Source: Leptolyngbya sp. BC1307
Lineage (GTDB): Bacteria > Cyanobacteriota > Cyanobacteriia > Phormidesmidales > Phormidesmidaceae
Assembly: GCF_002286735.1 (NCBI RefSeq)
Contig: NZ_NRTA01000038.1
Span: forward strand, 1 to 38,419
Direction of reading: 5' to 3'
DNA: 38,419 nucleotides
Every line of letters begins with the position of its first letter. The first letter of the stretch is position 1. Shown piece after piece: positions 27,468 to 37,167 of this stretch. The position numbers were made by a program, and so were the translations under genes. A model generated the notes under the pieces. The model did no database searches and had not been told where the DNA came from. It saw only the letters and a list, made by a program, of their open reading frames with translations.

Positions 27468-28991
27468 CTAGCGCAACAGCCGCCGCCCGTTGGTATGAAT
27501 GGTAGACCAGTTAGTCCGGGCTACAGCGAGCTGAGTGTCGCTAACAGTGGCACCGGTCAGATCGGCTCCACAGAGATTTGCATCGGTCAGATCGGCTAGC
27601 TCCAAGCTAGCGCGAGTGAGATTAGCGCCTCGCAGGTCTGCGCCGGTTAAATTAGTTCCGTCTAAGCGAGCGTTTTCTAGCTTGGCGTTTTTTAGCTTGG
27701 CCTCGCTCAGATTGGCCCGGCTCAGATTAGCTCTCGAAAGATCGGCGCTCAGCAGATTGGTCTTGCGGAAGGTCGCTTTGGCAAAGCTAGCCCCTGTGAG
27801 CGTTTGCTTTTGCAGGTCTAGCTGGCTAAAGATCTGGTTAGAAAAATCTCGCTGTCCTTTGTTGTAGGCCTCCTTTAGAGATTGGGCCGTCAGTTTTTTC
27901 GCGGCAGTGTGATTGACCTGCAGACGAGTTTCCCCCGTTTTCGACTGGCGCTCCCGCCTAGCCCGAATCGCCGCTGCCATGCGTGATGAGGGTGACAGGC
28001 CAATTTCTGAAGCATCCGTAACTTCCCCGGCCCTGACTTTTTCAGTTTTTGCCACCGTTGCAAAGGCTAGATTTTGCGAGAGGCTATCCAGGTAGGGCTC
28101 TAAGTCGAGGTCGCGCAAAACATCTCCGGCCATTTGATAGCGGTTGCGCACGGAGGTATCTAACATTTTGCACAGCACCTTGTTCAGGTGATCGCTGACG
28201 GGCGCATAGTCTTGCCAACGCAACTCCCCACTGCGCGGATCGTAAGGCAGGTCTTTGGGGGCTCTGCCGGTGAGCAGGTAGACGCAGGTGACGCCAACAG
28301 CATAGATATCGCTGGCATAGACCGGGCGCAGGGCCATCTGTTCGGGGGGCGCATAGCCCGGTGTGCCGATGGCATAGGCAGTCAGGGCTGTTTGCTCTGA
28401 GGCACCTGCCTGCAGCGGATTGACTTTGTCTTTGACTGCACCGAAGTCAATCATTACGAGCTGCTTATCTTCCTCGCGTCGGATGAGGTTGGCGGGCTTG
28501 ATATCGCGGTGAATGATCTTGTGGCTATGAATGTATTGCACAACCGGCAGGATTTCGGTCAAGAACTGCTTTACCCCGGCTTCGGTAAAGGGGCCGCCTT
28601 GCCTAACTTCTTTTTGCAGGGTAGCGCCCCTGACGTATTCCTGTACCAGGTAAAACTCTTGGGCTATCTCGAAGTAATCAAGCAGGCGGGGCAGCTGAGG
28701 ATGGTTGCCAATCTTGCCGAGGATACTGGCTTCCCTTTGAAAAAGATCGCGGGCCATCTCTAGCAGGTTGGGCACCTCAGTAGTGGGCCGCAGCTGCTTA
28801 ATCACACAGGGCGGATGCCCTGGTAGAGACTGATCGCGCGCTAAAAAAGTTGCGCCAAAGCCGCCTCGACCTAAGAGCCCTAATGCCCGGTAGCGATCGC
28901 GCAGCCATAGCTGACTACCGCAGGCTTTACAAAACCGGGCATTGGGTGCGTTTTTAGGTTGAGGGCAGCCGGTGGCTATGCAGTAAGTCAT
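27468..28991 (-). CDS. SpkB-like Ser/Thr kinase with pentapeptide repeats
   Basis: This encodes 507 residues from the ATG at 28991, giving the family start MTYCIATGCPQP. C4, C9, C21 and C24 form an N-terminal zinc ribbon as in Synechocystis SpkB. The kinase domain (about 34-300) is complete: glycine loop GRGGFGATF, K65 (VIKQL), HRDIKPANL (D163), DFG (182-184) and the GTPGYAPPEQ activation segment. A linker of about 80 residues precedes pentapeptide repeats (about 385-492; A-(D/N)-L-x-x units such as ADLSRANLSRANLSE). Hanks-type kinases of this form signal in stress and motility in cyanobacteria; targets here are unknown. It is divergent from pheT. It appears cytoplasmic, with no membrane span. 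Confidence 0.93.
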   Translation of the reverse strand: MTYCIATGCPQPKNAPNARFCKACGSQLWLRDRYRALGLLGRGGFGATFLARDQSLPGHPPCVIKQLRPTTEVPNLLEMARDLFQREASILGKIGNHPQLPRLLDYFEIAQEFYLVQEYVRGATLQKEVRQGGPFTEAGVKQFLTEILPVVQYIHSHKIIHRDIKPANLIRREEDKQLVMIDFGAVKDKVNPLQAGASEQTALTAYAIGTPGYAPPEQMALRPVYASDIYAVGVTCVYLLTGRAPKDLPYDPRSGELRWQDYAPVSDHLNKVLCKMLDTSVRNRYQMAGDVLRDLDLEPYLDSLSQNLAFATVAKTEKVRAGEVTDASEIGLSPSSRMAAAIRARRERQSKTGETRLQVNHTAAKKLTAQSLKEAYNKGQRDFSNQIFSQLDLQKQTLTGASFAKATFRKTNLLSADLSRANLSRANLSEAKLKNAKLENARLDGTNLTGADLRGANLTRASLELADLTDANLCGADLTGATVSDTQLAVARTNWSTIHTNGRRLLR

Positions 28992-29245
28992 TAGCAGATG
29001 AATCGCCCTAGTTGGCAGCAATCAGCTGCTGCCAGATCAGTTGGGTTGCGTAAGATGGCCGTACTTCAAGTGTTCCCGCATCCTGAGTGAGAAAATCGAA
29101 GGAGAAACATATTCAGAGATAGCGTAGTAGGATAAGTCGAGGCCGTTTGGTGCTGCCTTTTGAATCTGCTCTAAGGATAACTTTGGGGTTGGCTCTGCGG
29201 TTGCTGTCGGACTACTTTCGTTGTTGTCGCAATGTCAATCTTCTA

Positions 29246-31714
29246 ATGCGTGTTTCTGTTAACTGGCTCAAAGAATTTGTTGAGTTTGACCTGGGGCCAG
29301 AAGCACTGGCTGATGCGCTGACGATGGCAGGCTTTGAGGTTGAAGATATTGAAGATCGCCAGAGCTGGGCAGCAGGCGTGGTGGTTGGCCAGGTGCTCAC
29401 GCGCCAACCTCATCCCAATGCTGAGAAATTGAGCGTATGCACAGTTGATATTGGCGCGGCAGAGCCCGCTACGATTGTCTGCGGGGCCGCTAATGTCCGT
29501 GCTGACGCTTTTGTGCCGGTGGCGACAGTCGGTAGCTATTTGCCGCAGGTCGATCTCAAAATCAAGCCGCGTGAGCTGCGGGGTGTGCCTTCGGCGGGCA
29601 TGATTTGCTCTCTGGCAGAATTGGGTCTGGCTAAAGACTCAGAAGGTATCTATATATTTGATCCGGCTAGTTTTGATGCAGGGCAGGTTGCCGTCGGCCA
29701 AGATGTGCGCCCGCTGCTGGGGCTAGATGACTTTGTGCTCGATGTCAGCTCTACGGCTAACCGGGCCGATGCGCTGAGTATGGTGGGCATTGCCCGCGAA
29801 ATTGCGGCGATTACTGGCAATCCGCTTAAGCTACCGGTGGCTGACTCGTCAGTGAGTGCCCCGCCCGAGGGCGTTACCGTTACCCTGAGCGATCCCAAAG
29901 CCTGCCCGATCTACATTGGCAGCGTTTTAGAAGAAATTGAGATTGCGCCTTCGCCAATGTGGTTGCAGCAGCGGCTGACGGCTGCGGGCACTCGCGCGAT
30001 TAGCAATGTGGTGGATGTGACTAACTATGTCTTGATGGAGTGGGGTCAACCGCTGCACGCCTTTGATCTAGATCGGCTGACGGCGGCTGGAGCCGAGCAG
30101 TCGGTAACGGTGGGCGTGCGCTATGCCAAGGGCAGTGAAACCCTGACGACTCTGGACGATCAAAAGCGTCAGTTGGAACCACAAACGCTGCTGGTTACCG
30201 CTAATGACGTGCCGGTAGCTCTAGCCGGGGTGATGGGTGGCGCGGAGACGGAAGTTGATAGCGGTACGCAACGGGTATTTTTAGAGGCGGCCTATTTCGA
30301 TGCGGCGGCGATTCGGCGATCGGCTCGCTCTCAGGGTCTGCGAACGGAAGCATCGGCCCGGTATGAGCGGGGGGTTAATCCGGCGGAGCTGAAATTGGCC
30401 AGCGATCGCGCCTTGCAACTCCTCCAAGAAATTGCGGGTGCCCGTCTGGTGGGGCAAACCGAAGACCGGACAGAAAGCGGACGGATCACGCCTACTCGCG
30501 AGGTTTCCCTGCGTCTTAGCTGGATTAACCAGATGCTGGGGCCCATTACAGCCGCCGCTGATCAAATGACCGCTTTTGATCAAGCTACTGTAGAGACCCT
30601 ATTAGACAAGCTCGGCTGTAAAGCCACATCTACTGGAGCCGACAGTTGGACGGTAGAAGTTCCCCCCTATCGCTATCAAGATCTAGAGCGGGAGATCGAT
30701 CTCATCGAAGAAATCGCCCGGCTATACGGCTATGATCGCTTTGCCTATACGCTGCCGGCTCAGACTTCTAGAGGCTATCTCTCCGCAGAAGCGGCGCTCT
30801 CTAGGCAGCTACGATCCGCTTTTCGGGCGGCGGGGCTCACAGAGACTGTCCACTATTCGCTCACGAGCACCGACCCGACCGCTCAGCAACAGGTGGTGTT
30901 AGCTAATCCGCTTTTCAAAGAGTATTCGGCTCTCCGCACCAACCTGCTAGACGGGTTGATTGACGCCTTTCAGCTCAACTTAAACAATGGCAATGGCCCG
31001 ATTAACGGCTTTGAAATCGGGCATGTGTTTAGTAAGCCTAAAGACAATCCTCAGGGTGACCCGATAGAGGCAACCAAGGTCGCTGGCATTGTTGGCGGCG
31101 ATGCCCGGCGGGGGCGCTGGGTCACGAGCAATCAGGAAGCGCCGCTCACCTGGTACGAAGCAAAGGGGATTTTACAGCGGGTATTTGACAATCTGGGCCT
31201 GGCGGTAGACTACCGGGCTGACGAGAGTGACCCGCGCTTACATCCGGGGCGAACGGCCTCGCTGTGGGTGAGAGGGCGCACTCAATTAGGAAAATTCGGG
31301 CAGCTCCATCCGCAGCTGCGGCAGGCCCATGATCTGCCAGAGGCGGTGTATGTTTTTGAGCTAGATTGGGCGGTGCTGGTGACCTGTCTGGCCGGTAGCA
31401 GTCAGGCTGTGAAGTTTGCGGCTTACTCTACCTATCCGGCCTCGGATCGCGATCTGGCTTTCTTTGCGCCGGTAGACATTTCGGTGGCCGATCTGGCGCA
31501 GGTGATGAGTAAAGCAGGGGGTAAGCTGCTGGATTCAGTGACGCTGTTTGATGAGTATCGCGGCGAAAATGTGCCGACAGGGCAGCGGTCTTTGGCGTTT
31601 AGGCTGGTTTACCGGGCGGGCGATCGCACCCTCACAGACAAAGATATTGAGCCAGTTCATCAAAAAGTTCGCGCCGCTTTAGAAAAAGCCTACCAGGTTA
31701 GTTTGCGTAGCTAG
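29246..31714 (+). CDS. pheT: phenylalanyl-tRNA synthetase beta chain
   Basis: This encodes 822 residues from the ATG at 29246, matching the family start [14 protein letters not shown]; an open frame back to 29147 adds 33 atypical residues. PheT pairs with PheS to charge tRNA-Phe and carries editing and tRNA-binding parts. Visible: N-terminal helix, OB-fold tRNA-binding module ([19 protein letters not shown], then [14 protein letters not shown]), B3/B4 editing region ([23 protein letters not shown]), B5 region and the C-terminal anticodon-binding FDX-ACB module ([14 protein letters not shown]). pheS is not adjacent, which is usual in cyanobacteria. The stop lies 18 nt from the stop of convergent dnaX. 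The Shine-Dalgarno is weak. Confidence 0.95.
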   Translation: MRVSVNWLKEFVEFDLGPEALADALTMAGFEVEDIEDRQSWAAGVVVGQVLTRQPHPNAEKLSVCTVDIGAAEPATIVCGAANVRADAFVPVATVGSYLPQVDLKIKPRELRGVPSAGMICSLAELGLAKDSEGIYIFDPASFDAGQVAVGQDVRPLLGLDDFVLDVSSTANRADALSMVGIAREIAAITGNPLKLPVADSSVSAPPEGVTVTLSDPKACPIYIGSVLEEIEIAPSPMWLQQRLTAAGTRAISNVVDVTNYVLMEWGQPLHAFDLDRLTAAGAEQSVTVGVRYAKGSETLTTLDDQKRQLEPQTLLVTANDVPVALAGVMGGAETEVDSGTQRVFLEAAYFDAAAIRRSARSQGLRTEASARYERGVNPAELKLASDRALQLLQEIAGARLVGQTEDRTESGRITPTREVSLRLSWINQMLGPITAAADQMTAFDQATVETLLDKLGCKATSTGADSWTVEVPPYRYQDLEREIDLIEEIARLYGYDRFAYTLPAQTSRGYLSAEAALSRQLRSAFRAAGLTETVHYSLTSTDPTAQQQVVLANPLFKEYSALRTNLLDGLIDAFQLNLNNGNGPINGFEIGHVFSKPKDNPQGDPIEATKVAGIVGGDARRGRWVTSNQEAPLTWYEAKGILQRVFDNLGLAVDYRADESDPRLHPGRTASLWVRGRTQLGKFGQLHPQLRQAHDLPEAVYVFELDWAVLVTCLAGSSQAVKFAAYSTYPASDRDLAFFAPVDISVADLAQVMSKAGGKLLDSVTLFDEYRGENVPTGQRSLAFRLVYRAGDRTLTDKDIEPVHQKVRAALEKAYQVSLRS

Positions 31715-31732
31715 GAAGGCGACTTCTCTGTG

Positions 31733-33742
31733 CTAAAACGGCACGTCTGGGCCAGGTTCAGATGATTTCGGGGCTGAGAGGCCAGAAAGATCGTCTGAAT
31801 CCTCGTCTAGATTGACAATTTGGCCATTAAAAAAGTTGGCAAACCGTTTGATCCTTTCCTGATCCTGGTCTATGCCTGTGAGCGCAGTGGGGGAATCTAA
31901 CCGAGCACTCGCGTCACTATCAGCAGGCGTAGAGACAGGCGGTGGCGGTAGCTGAGCGGCAGGCTCACGATCTGCTGGGTAGGCAGGCACGGTGCCGTTC
32001 GAACCTTGACTAAAATTTTGGCTGGTGTGTTGATTGAGATTTTGGCTGGGCAGCGGACTCGGCTGAGCTTTAGCAACTGGCGGCTGAGCAGTGGGGGGCG
32101 AATTAGCGCTAGCTGCGGTCGTTGCTTCGGCGGCAACAATCTCTAGAGAAACTTTAATTTTGCGATGAAAGACAGCTTCAAAGGCGGCTTCTAAATTGGG
32201 AATGCGATCGCGTGCCATTTTTTGCAGCGCTGCCGCCCGAAAGCCAACTTTTGCGCCCACCCCATCAAAGCCCAGCAATACCCCCTGCTGAGACATTACC
32301 ATTTGCGTGGGCCGAGGCTGCAGCGCCGCCAGTATCTGATTCCAAAGGTCTGACAGGTTACCAAAAGCAACTTCCTTTGGCGGCTCAACAGGCACAGTTT
32401 CAGCAGCAGAGTTGGCAGCCGCTTCAGCGACTGGAGCCGTCACGCCTTCTGAGGGGCTGACTGCCGGACTTGCAGCAGGCGCATCGGCAGTCAGAGGAGC
32501 CGCTTGCGGTGAAGTTGGGGAAGGGCTTACAGCTGGTGGGGACGCAATTGGCGGTGGCACAATCGGCGGCGGTACAATCGCAGTCGGCACTCTAATAGGC
32601 GCTTGGCCAGGCGCTTGGCCTGCACGTTCGCTAGCTAGACTGGCGGCGGCACCCAGAGCGCTGGGCAATAGTCCGGTGAGCGTAATTTCTAGCCAGAGAC
32701 GTGGCTGAGTGGTGTTTTTTACCTGAACTTCGGCTGACTGCAGTTTTTGTTGGCTCGCTAGCAGCTGCGCGGTGGCCAGCGTTTGGGCAAATTTCGTCAT
32801 CTCAGCCCAGGTCGGCGCGGTAATGGCGACCAGGTCATCGCGGGTGGGCGCGCTCTTGGCAACTAGCAAATCGCGGTAAAACCCGACTAGCCCCTGCAGC
32901 ACAATCAGCGGTTCACGGCCTTTGTCCATCAGGTTGCGAACCCGCTCTAGTAGAGCTGTGCTGTCATCGGCAGCGATCGCCCGCACCAAATTCAGTAGAT
33001 CGCGCTCAGGCACTGCGCCAACCAGATCCCAAACCGTATCAACAGTAATTTCATCAGCCTGCAAACTGAGCTGGTCTAGCAGGCTTTCAGCGTCGCGCAG
33101 TCCCCCTTGAGAAATTTGCGCCACTAGCTGCAAGGCGGGTTCGGCAATCTGAATGGCTTCCTGGCTGGCAATGTAGCTCAGATGCTTGATCATCGACGGC
33201 AGCGGAATCCGGCGAAAATCAAACCGCTGACAGCGAGAAATAATGGTCGGCAGCACCCGCTGCGGATCGGTAGTCGCCAGTACAAAGACCACCCGGTCTG
33301 GCGGCTCTTCTAATGTTTTGAGCAGCGCATTAAACGCAGCGGTACTGAGCATATGACATTCGTCGATGACATAGACCTTGTACCGGCACTGCACGGGGGC
33401 AAATTGCGCCCGCTCGATCAGCTCGCGGATATTGTCTACGCCGGTATTGCTAGCCGCGTCGATTTCGAAAATGTCAAGGGCGTTGCCGCGACTCACTGAC
33501 TGGCAGACATCGCACTGGCCGCAGGGCGCAGAAGTGGGCGCGTCAGCCTGCAGGCAGTTGAGTGATTTGGCTAAGATGCGAGCACTGGAAGTTTTGCCAG
33601 TGCCGCGCGGCCCGCAAAATAAGTAGGCTGGCGCAATCCGATTTTGCTGTAGGGCTTGAGTCAGAGTGGCGGCGATCGCTCTTTGACCGACAAGCTGAGC
33701 AAAGGTTTGCGGTCGATACTTATGGTGAAGAGGGGCGTACAA
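31733..33742 (-). CDS. dnaX: DNA polymerase III subunits tau/gamma
   Basis: This encodes 669 residues from TTG 33742, which has AAGG eight bases upstream and gives the family-like start YAPLHHKYRPQTF; the frame is open to another TTG at 33784. DnaX is the clamp-loader ATPase: Walker A GPRGTGKTSS (44-53), zinc cysteines C63, C74, C77 and C80, Walker B DECH (127-130), sensor motif SRCQRF. After the AAA+ and collar regions (to about 365) comes a Pro/Ala-rich tail of about 100 residues, a small folded region (VAFGNLSDLWNQILAAL) and a disordered C-terminus. No intein interrupts the Walker region, unlike the dnaX of Synechocystis PCC 6803. No slippery sequence for gamma production was seen. Confidence 0.95.
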   Translation of the reverse strand: MYAPLHHKYRPQTFAQLVGQRAIAATLTQALQQNRIAPAYLFCGPRGTGKTSSARILAKSLNCLQADAPTSAPCGQCDVCQSVSRGNALDIFEIDAASNTGVDNIRELIERAQFAPVQCRYKVYVIDECHMLSTAAFNALLKTLEEPPDRVVFVLATTDPQRVLPTIISRCQRFDFRRIPLPSMIKHLSYIASQEAIQIAEPALQLVAQISQGGLRDAESLLDQLSLQADEITVDTVWDLVGAVPERDLLNLVRAIAADDSTALLERVRNLMDKGREPLIVLQGLVGFYRDLLVAKSAPTRDDLVAITAPTWAEMTKFAQTLATAQLLASQQKLQSAEVQVKNTTQPRLWLEITLTGLLPSALGAAASLASERAGQAPGQAPIRVPTAIVPPPIVPPPIASPPAVSPSPTSPQAAPLTADAPAASPAVSPSEGVTAPVAEAAANSAAETVPVEPPKEVAFGNLSDLWNQILAALQPRPTQMVMSQQGVLLGFDGVGAKVGFRAAALQKMARDRIPNLEAAFEAVFHRKIKVSLEIVAAEATTAASANSPPTAQPPVAKAQPSPLPSQNLNQHTSQNFSQGSNGTVPAYPADREPAAQLPPPPVSTPADSDASARLDSPTALTGIDQDQERIKRFANFFNGQIVNLDEDSDDLSGLSAPKSSEPGPDVPF

Positions 33743-33902
33743 ACGAGCTGACCTTAGGCGAACAGCAGAGGCAACAGTAAACAAGCAGCGGCTGGCACCA
33801 CTGCGAGCACTGCTAATAAGATATCGTCTTCACCAAACGATTGAGTATGTATTTTGCTCGCTACCCGAGTCGCCCTAGGGGAGGCAGTCTAAAGGTATGC
33901 CA

Positions 33903-34271
33903 TCAGACTGCAATATAGCTAACGACCCGGTCAATGATGTAGGTATCTGCTTCGCTTGCAGCAGTCGGCTGCAAGGGCTGGCGCTGGCGGCGCTGTTGGG
34001 CTGCTAACAGGGCAGGAGAAACGGCTGGTGGCATAGGCGCTAGCTCATTCTCTAGCCAATAGCCATGTAAGTAAGCCTCTACCAGACGGTCAAATAGCTC
34101 TCTCAGCATAGCCGGTAGCTCTTGGGCAATTTCATCTTGGGTGGCGTAGTTGTCAACTAACCGTCCCATCGATTGCATCAGCAGACGATTCTCAGCAAGA
34201 TCGGTAGGATTGCCTGCTTTAAGCGATTGCCAGCATGCCTCAAATGCCTTAATTCCGGTGAGCATCATCAT
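33903..34271 (-). CDS. hypothetical protein
   Basis: This encodes 122 residues. It starts MMMLTGIKAFEACWQSLKAGNP and is largely helical by composition (RLLMQSMGRLVDNYATQDEIAQELPAMLRELFDRLVEAYLHGYW), with an Ala/Gln-rich linker and an ending DRVVSYIAV. Three consecutive ATG codons leave the exact start open; the bases upstream are A-rich with no Shine-Dalgarno. I do not recognise the family, and no motif, signal peptide or membrane segment is seen. It lies 160 nt downstream of nothing obvious on its strand and 160 nt from the dnaX start, which is on the same strand and further downstream. Coding status is supported by length and codon character only. Confidence 0.55.
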   Translation of the reverse strand: MMMLTGIKAFEACWQSLKAGNPTDLAENRLLMQSMGRLVDNYATQDEIAQELPAMLRELFDRLVEAYLHGYWLENELAPMPPAVSPALLAAQQRRQRQPLQPTAASEADTYIIDRVVSYIAV

Positions 34272-34482
34272 TTTTTTTCGCAGCCTGTAGATTACGTGAG
34301 CGCTAGGGCGATCGCCCTAACAGCGTCTGCCAACTGTTCAATTAGGCCGGCGCAAAAGTGCCCTCTCGCTATCGATGTATTCTTCAACGAACAGGCTCAG
34401 TCCGGATGAACCAACTCAGTGAAGATACTGAACTTATAGCTTTAGGTATCGCTAGAACTGCTATGTGCTGAAAACTAAGTGG

Positions 34483-35370
34483 CTAGCCGTCGTACGTTGG
34501 TGCAGCCTCTCCTTTGGAGCTATGCCTCTGACGACGGCTATATCGACTCTCCAGAATCACTTCTGCGCCTATTGCTATCTCTAAGGCTTGAGCCGCATTG
34601 CCGCCGCTACAGGCAACTTCCACCCAGCCATGGCTACCGACTAACGCTGAAAGGGTACCAGTTGGCACCTCGCTGTAGGTTTTTATACCGCTAAAATGGC
34701 GTAGACGACCAGCGGGCGTTTCTAACACAATCTGCCAGGGCTGATCAGGCACTGCCTGCCCCGGAATATTGCTAATCAGATTGCCAAATCCGTCAATGTA
34801 TTGCACGCTGCCAGTGCATCGCACCGCCTGCCCAGATCGCTCTGATCGCTGTGCAAAAGTTGGTAGCGCTGGCTGGACTAGCGTCGCCGGGTCAAAGCGA
34901 TCGCCTAGCGCCTCAATCGGCACACCGCCAGCTAAATGGGCAGCGGCAGGCGCAAAAATATCTCGCCCGTGAAAAGTATGACTCGGCTCTCTGACTCGCC
35001 AGTACTCAGCATTGGTCAGAGCCACTGCGGTCAAAACCGATGAGCTTTGTAAAACACCGCTAAACAGCCCATTGTCTGGACCGACTAAAAAACCGTGTGC
35101 GCAGCGAAGAGCGATCGCCCGCCGCGCCGATCCGACCCCTGGATCGACAACCGCCAGATGCACCGTCCCCTCAGGGAAATGAGGATAGGCCACCATCAGA
35201 TTAAACCGGGCCGCTAAAATGTCTTGAGGCAATATCTCATGTGTCAGATCGCACGTCACCGCCGCCGGACAAATAGACGCGATCACCCCCTTCATCACTG
35301 CTACATAAGCGTCTCTCAGGCCAAAATCGCTAAGCAATGTAATCACGAGCGACTCCCTGAACGTTGGCAT
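34483..35370 (-). CDS. SAM hydrolase / hydroxide adenosyltransferase (DUF62 family)
   Basis: This encodes 295 residues. The family hydrolyses S-adenosylmethionine to adenosine and methionine, and is related to the halogenases SalL and fluorinase. Family motifs: TLLSDFGLRDAYVAVMKGVI at the start, VVDPGVGSARR (D76, R83), FLVGPDNGLFSGVL and FHGRDIFAPAAAHLA (H134). D76, R83 and H134 correspond to the Asp-Arg-His triad proposed for the hydrolase activity and absent from the halogenases, so hydrolysis is the likely reaction. The C-terminal half has GFGNLISNI and a Ser/Gly-rich substrate region. No signal peptide. The biological purpose of this activity is not settled. It stands alone, with a 720-nt gap upstream. 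Confidence 0.9.
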   Translation of the reverse strand: MPTFRESLVITLLSDFGLRDAYVAVMKGVIASICPAAVTCDLTHEILPQDILAARFNLMVAYPHFPEGTVHLAVVDPGVGSARRAIALRCAHGFLVGPDNGLFSGVLQSSSVLTAVALTNAEYWRVREPSHTFHGRDIFAPAAAHLAGGVPIEALGDRFDPATLVQPALPTFAQRSERSGQAVRCTGSVQYIDGFGNLISNIPGQAVPDQPWQIVLETPAGRLRHFSGIKTYSEVPTGTLSALVGSHGWVEVACSGGNAAQALEIAIGAEVILESRYSRRQRHSSKGEAAPTYDG

Positions 35371-36091
35371 AAAAGCAGGTCGGTAATAATTGATACCAGA
35401 TCACTGTGATAGCGGTCATTGATTGTACGTAAGTGTTTAGCTTTTAATATAGTTAAGTGTGTTTAATCTGTTATTCAGATCGTCTAGCTGACGTGCGATC
35501 GCCATTAAAAGTGCGCATTGCCTCTTTCAGTCTGACTGACGTTAGATATATATCTTCCGTCTGCACATCTTCGCCTATGCTCGGCAAACTATCTTTAACT
35601 GCTGGAAAAGGTAGGGAGCTCAGCCAGGGTAAAAGCATCTAAAACAGCACTTGAGGTTGCCAGATAACTGACTATTCACAGACTGCCTAATCTGAGTGAT
35701 ATTATCTATATCTTGGGAATACTTGATGTGGCAATCTAGCCAATCATTGTTCTTACAGATAGAGACCATCTTTCTCTACAGCTATCGCTCACATAGCGCA
35801 GTAAACAAAGCCGTTTCGCTTAAGGAAACATCAATTGAAAAGCAGTTAAGTCAATTTCTCTCAGAGCTGTTTTCATCTCAGGTAGCTTTACTACCCTTCA
35901 TCCTATGATGACCACAAGCGCATGTGAAGACGGCAATCAAGTTAATTAAATCAGCTTAAAGCTATCGGGTAATTAACCCTTTTATCTATCGTAATAGGTT
36001 AGTCTGCAGCTTTTAGACTGCTTCAAACCATATTTTCTTTTCTACTCAGTACAAAACTCTTCAGTCAGAGGCAAGCGAGCGAGCACACGGC
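35371..36091. other. long AT-rich intergenic region
   Basis: This 721-nt gap lies between divergent genes. Short open frames at 35457-35642 and 35696-35908 have no coding signature and no Shine-Dalgarno. A small hairpin, GGTAG-CTTTA-CTACC, sits near 35881-35895. Sequence before the response regulator (35936-36010) is AT-rich and probably holds its promoter, but no consensus pair stands out. No tRNA or known RNA motif seen. Confidence 0.4.
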
Positions 36092-36739
36092 ATGAAAGAA
36101 GCTAACACAGGGGAACAGAAAAAGCTTTTACTTATAGATGATGACCCTAATCTCATCTTATTAGTAAAAGACTATCTAGAGTTTCGAGGCTATCAGGTAA
36201 TGACGGCTGGCAACGGTCGAGAGGCGCTTTCTGCCCTGATCGAACTATCGCCTGATATGATCATCTGCGATGTAATGATGCCAGAGATGGACGGCTATGC
36301 TTTTGTCGAGCAGGTTCGTCAGGATCCGGGCAAGAGCTGGATTCCGATTTTATTTCTCTCTGCCAAGGGGCAAAGCCAGGACCGGGTCAAAGGGCTAACA
36401 ACGGGCGCTGATGTCTACATGGTGAAACCCTTCGAACCCGAAGAACTGGTTGCTCAAGTAGAGTCTTCGCTGAAGCAGGCCACCCGCCTGATTCATCATC
36501 AAAATAGAGGGCCGAACTCCATCCCCACTATTCAGGTTCCTTTTGATGTAGAGCTCACACCTACCGAACTCAAGGTGGTACAGTTTGTCGCTCGCGGCAT
36601 GGCCAACCGCCAGATTGCCGAAGAGTTAAAAGTGAGCCAGCGCACTATTGAAAGCCATGTGAGCAACATGCTGGGTAAAACTGGGCTACATAACCGTACT
36701 GAACTAGCTCGCTGGGCAGTAGAAAACAATAAGGCTTGA
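36092..36739 (+). CDS. NarL/LuxR-type response regulator (Ycf29-like)
   Basis: This encodes 215 residues. The N-terminal receiver domain is complete: acidic pocket IDDDPN (D16-D18), phosphoacceptor D60 in ICDVMMPEMDGY, conserved LFLSAKGQ, and K112 in VKPFEPEELV. A linker leads to a LuxR-type helix-turn-helix (about 153-212): ELTPTELKVVQFVARGMANRQIAEEL, then KVSQRTIESHVSNML. The layout and sequence recall Ycf29-type regulators of cyanobacteria and red-algal plastids; I am fairly but not fully sure. It has no adjacent histidine kinase, so the partner is unknown. The ATG at 36092 follows CACGGC without a Shine-Dalgarno. The next feature downstream is the tRNA-Thr gene. Confidence 0.9.
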   Translation: MKEANTGEQKKLLLIDDDPNLILLVKDYLEFRGYQVMTAGNGREALSALIELSPDMIICDVMMPEMDGYAFVEQVRQDPGKSWIPILFLSAKGQSQDRVKGLTTGADVYMVKPFEPEELVAQVESSLKQATRLIHHQNRGPNSIPTIQVPFDVELTPTELKVVQFVARGMANRQIAEELKVSQRTIESHVSNMLGKTGLHNRTELARWAVENNKA

Positions 36740-36839
36740 GAGTGCAAGCCATGCTTTGAGGATCTGAATTGTAGGCGGCGACTACAGCCAAAACAGTTCG
36801 CACCTTTAAAGCTTGGCTTGCTAAATTACTCACAAGCTT

Positions 36840-36848
36840 TGATATAAT
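36840..36848 (+). promoter_or_regulatory. extended -10 promoter of tRNA-Thr
   Basis: TGATATAAT (TG-N-TATAAT, hexamer 36843-36848) lies 10 bases before the mature tRNA 5' end. A weak -35 (TTGCTA, 36818-36823) is 19 nt upstream. The same extended -10 occurs ahead of the MetOD1-kinase operon. Confidence 0.6.
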
Positions 36849-36857
36849 GATGGTTCT

Positions 36858-36930
36858 GCTGGTGTAGCTCAGTTGGTAGAGCAGCTGATTTGTAATCAGC
36901 CGGTCGCAAGTTCGAGTCTTGTCACCAGCT
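36858..36930 (+). tRNA. tRNA-Thr (anticodon UGU)
   Basis: The 73-nt gene folds as a cloverleaf: acceptor GCTGGTG pairs with CACCAGC (7 bp), D arm GCTC-AGTTGGTA-GAGC, anticodon stem GCTGA/TCAGC with loop TTTGTAA giving anticodon UGU (reads ACA), and T arm around GTTCGAGTC. The discriminator is T and CCA is not encoded, so RNase Z and CCA addition are needed. It is preceded by an extended -10 and followed by a terminator. The sequence just downstream carries direct repeats and an integrase fragment, so the 3' half of this tRNA probably served as an integration site. Confidence 0.95.
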
Positions 36931-36956
36931 TCCTTAGTAAATCAACGATTTCACAG

Positions 36957-36995
36957 TCCCTGCAAGGTTTACAACCCTTGCGGGGATTGCTTTTT
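36957..36995 (+). terminator. terminator after tRNA-Thr
   Basis: TCCCTGCAAGG (36957-36967) pairs with CCTTGCGGGGA (36976-36986) with one T-G wobble, followed by TTGC and TTTTT (36991-36995). Confidence 0.75.
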
Positions 36996-37057
36996 GAAGG
37001 GTGTCTAAAAAAGCCGTTGGACATTATTGGCTGCTTTTAGTCAGGTTTGGAAGGCAA

Positions 37058-37092
37058 TTTGGGGTAATTTTTGGGGTAAGAATTTGGAGTAA
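37058..37092. repeat. TTTGGGGTAA direct repeats (possible integrase arm sites)
   Basis: TTTGGGGTAA occurs at 37058-37067 and 37070-37079, with TTTGGAGTAA at 37083-37092 and a degenerate copy (GCTGGGGTGG) at 37095. Spacing is 12-13 bp, just over one helical turn. The position, about 130 nt past the tRNA 3' end and 76 nt before an integrase fragment, is where arm-type integrase binding sites would be expected. Confidence 0.5.
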
Positions 37093-37167
37093 GGCTGGGG
37101 TGGAAAAAATAAAAAGGATGAATATAATTTAGTAGATCATTTGTTCTGCTAATGAGGTAGCATCCTG

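Noticed and set aside
31733-33742. Intein in dnaX
   Set aside because: The ATPase motifs run without interruption; no intein blocks seen.
35457-35908. Two short plus-strand open frames
   Set aside because: No Shine-Dalgarno, no recognisable sequence, AT-rich intergenic context.
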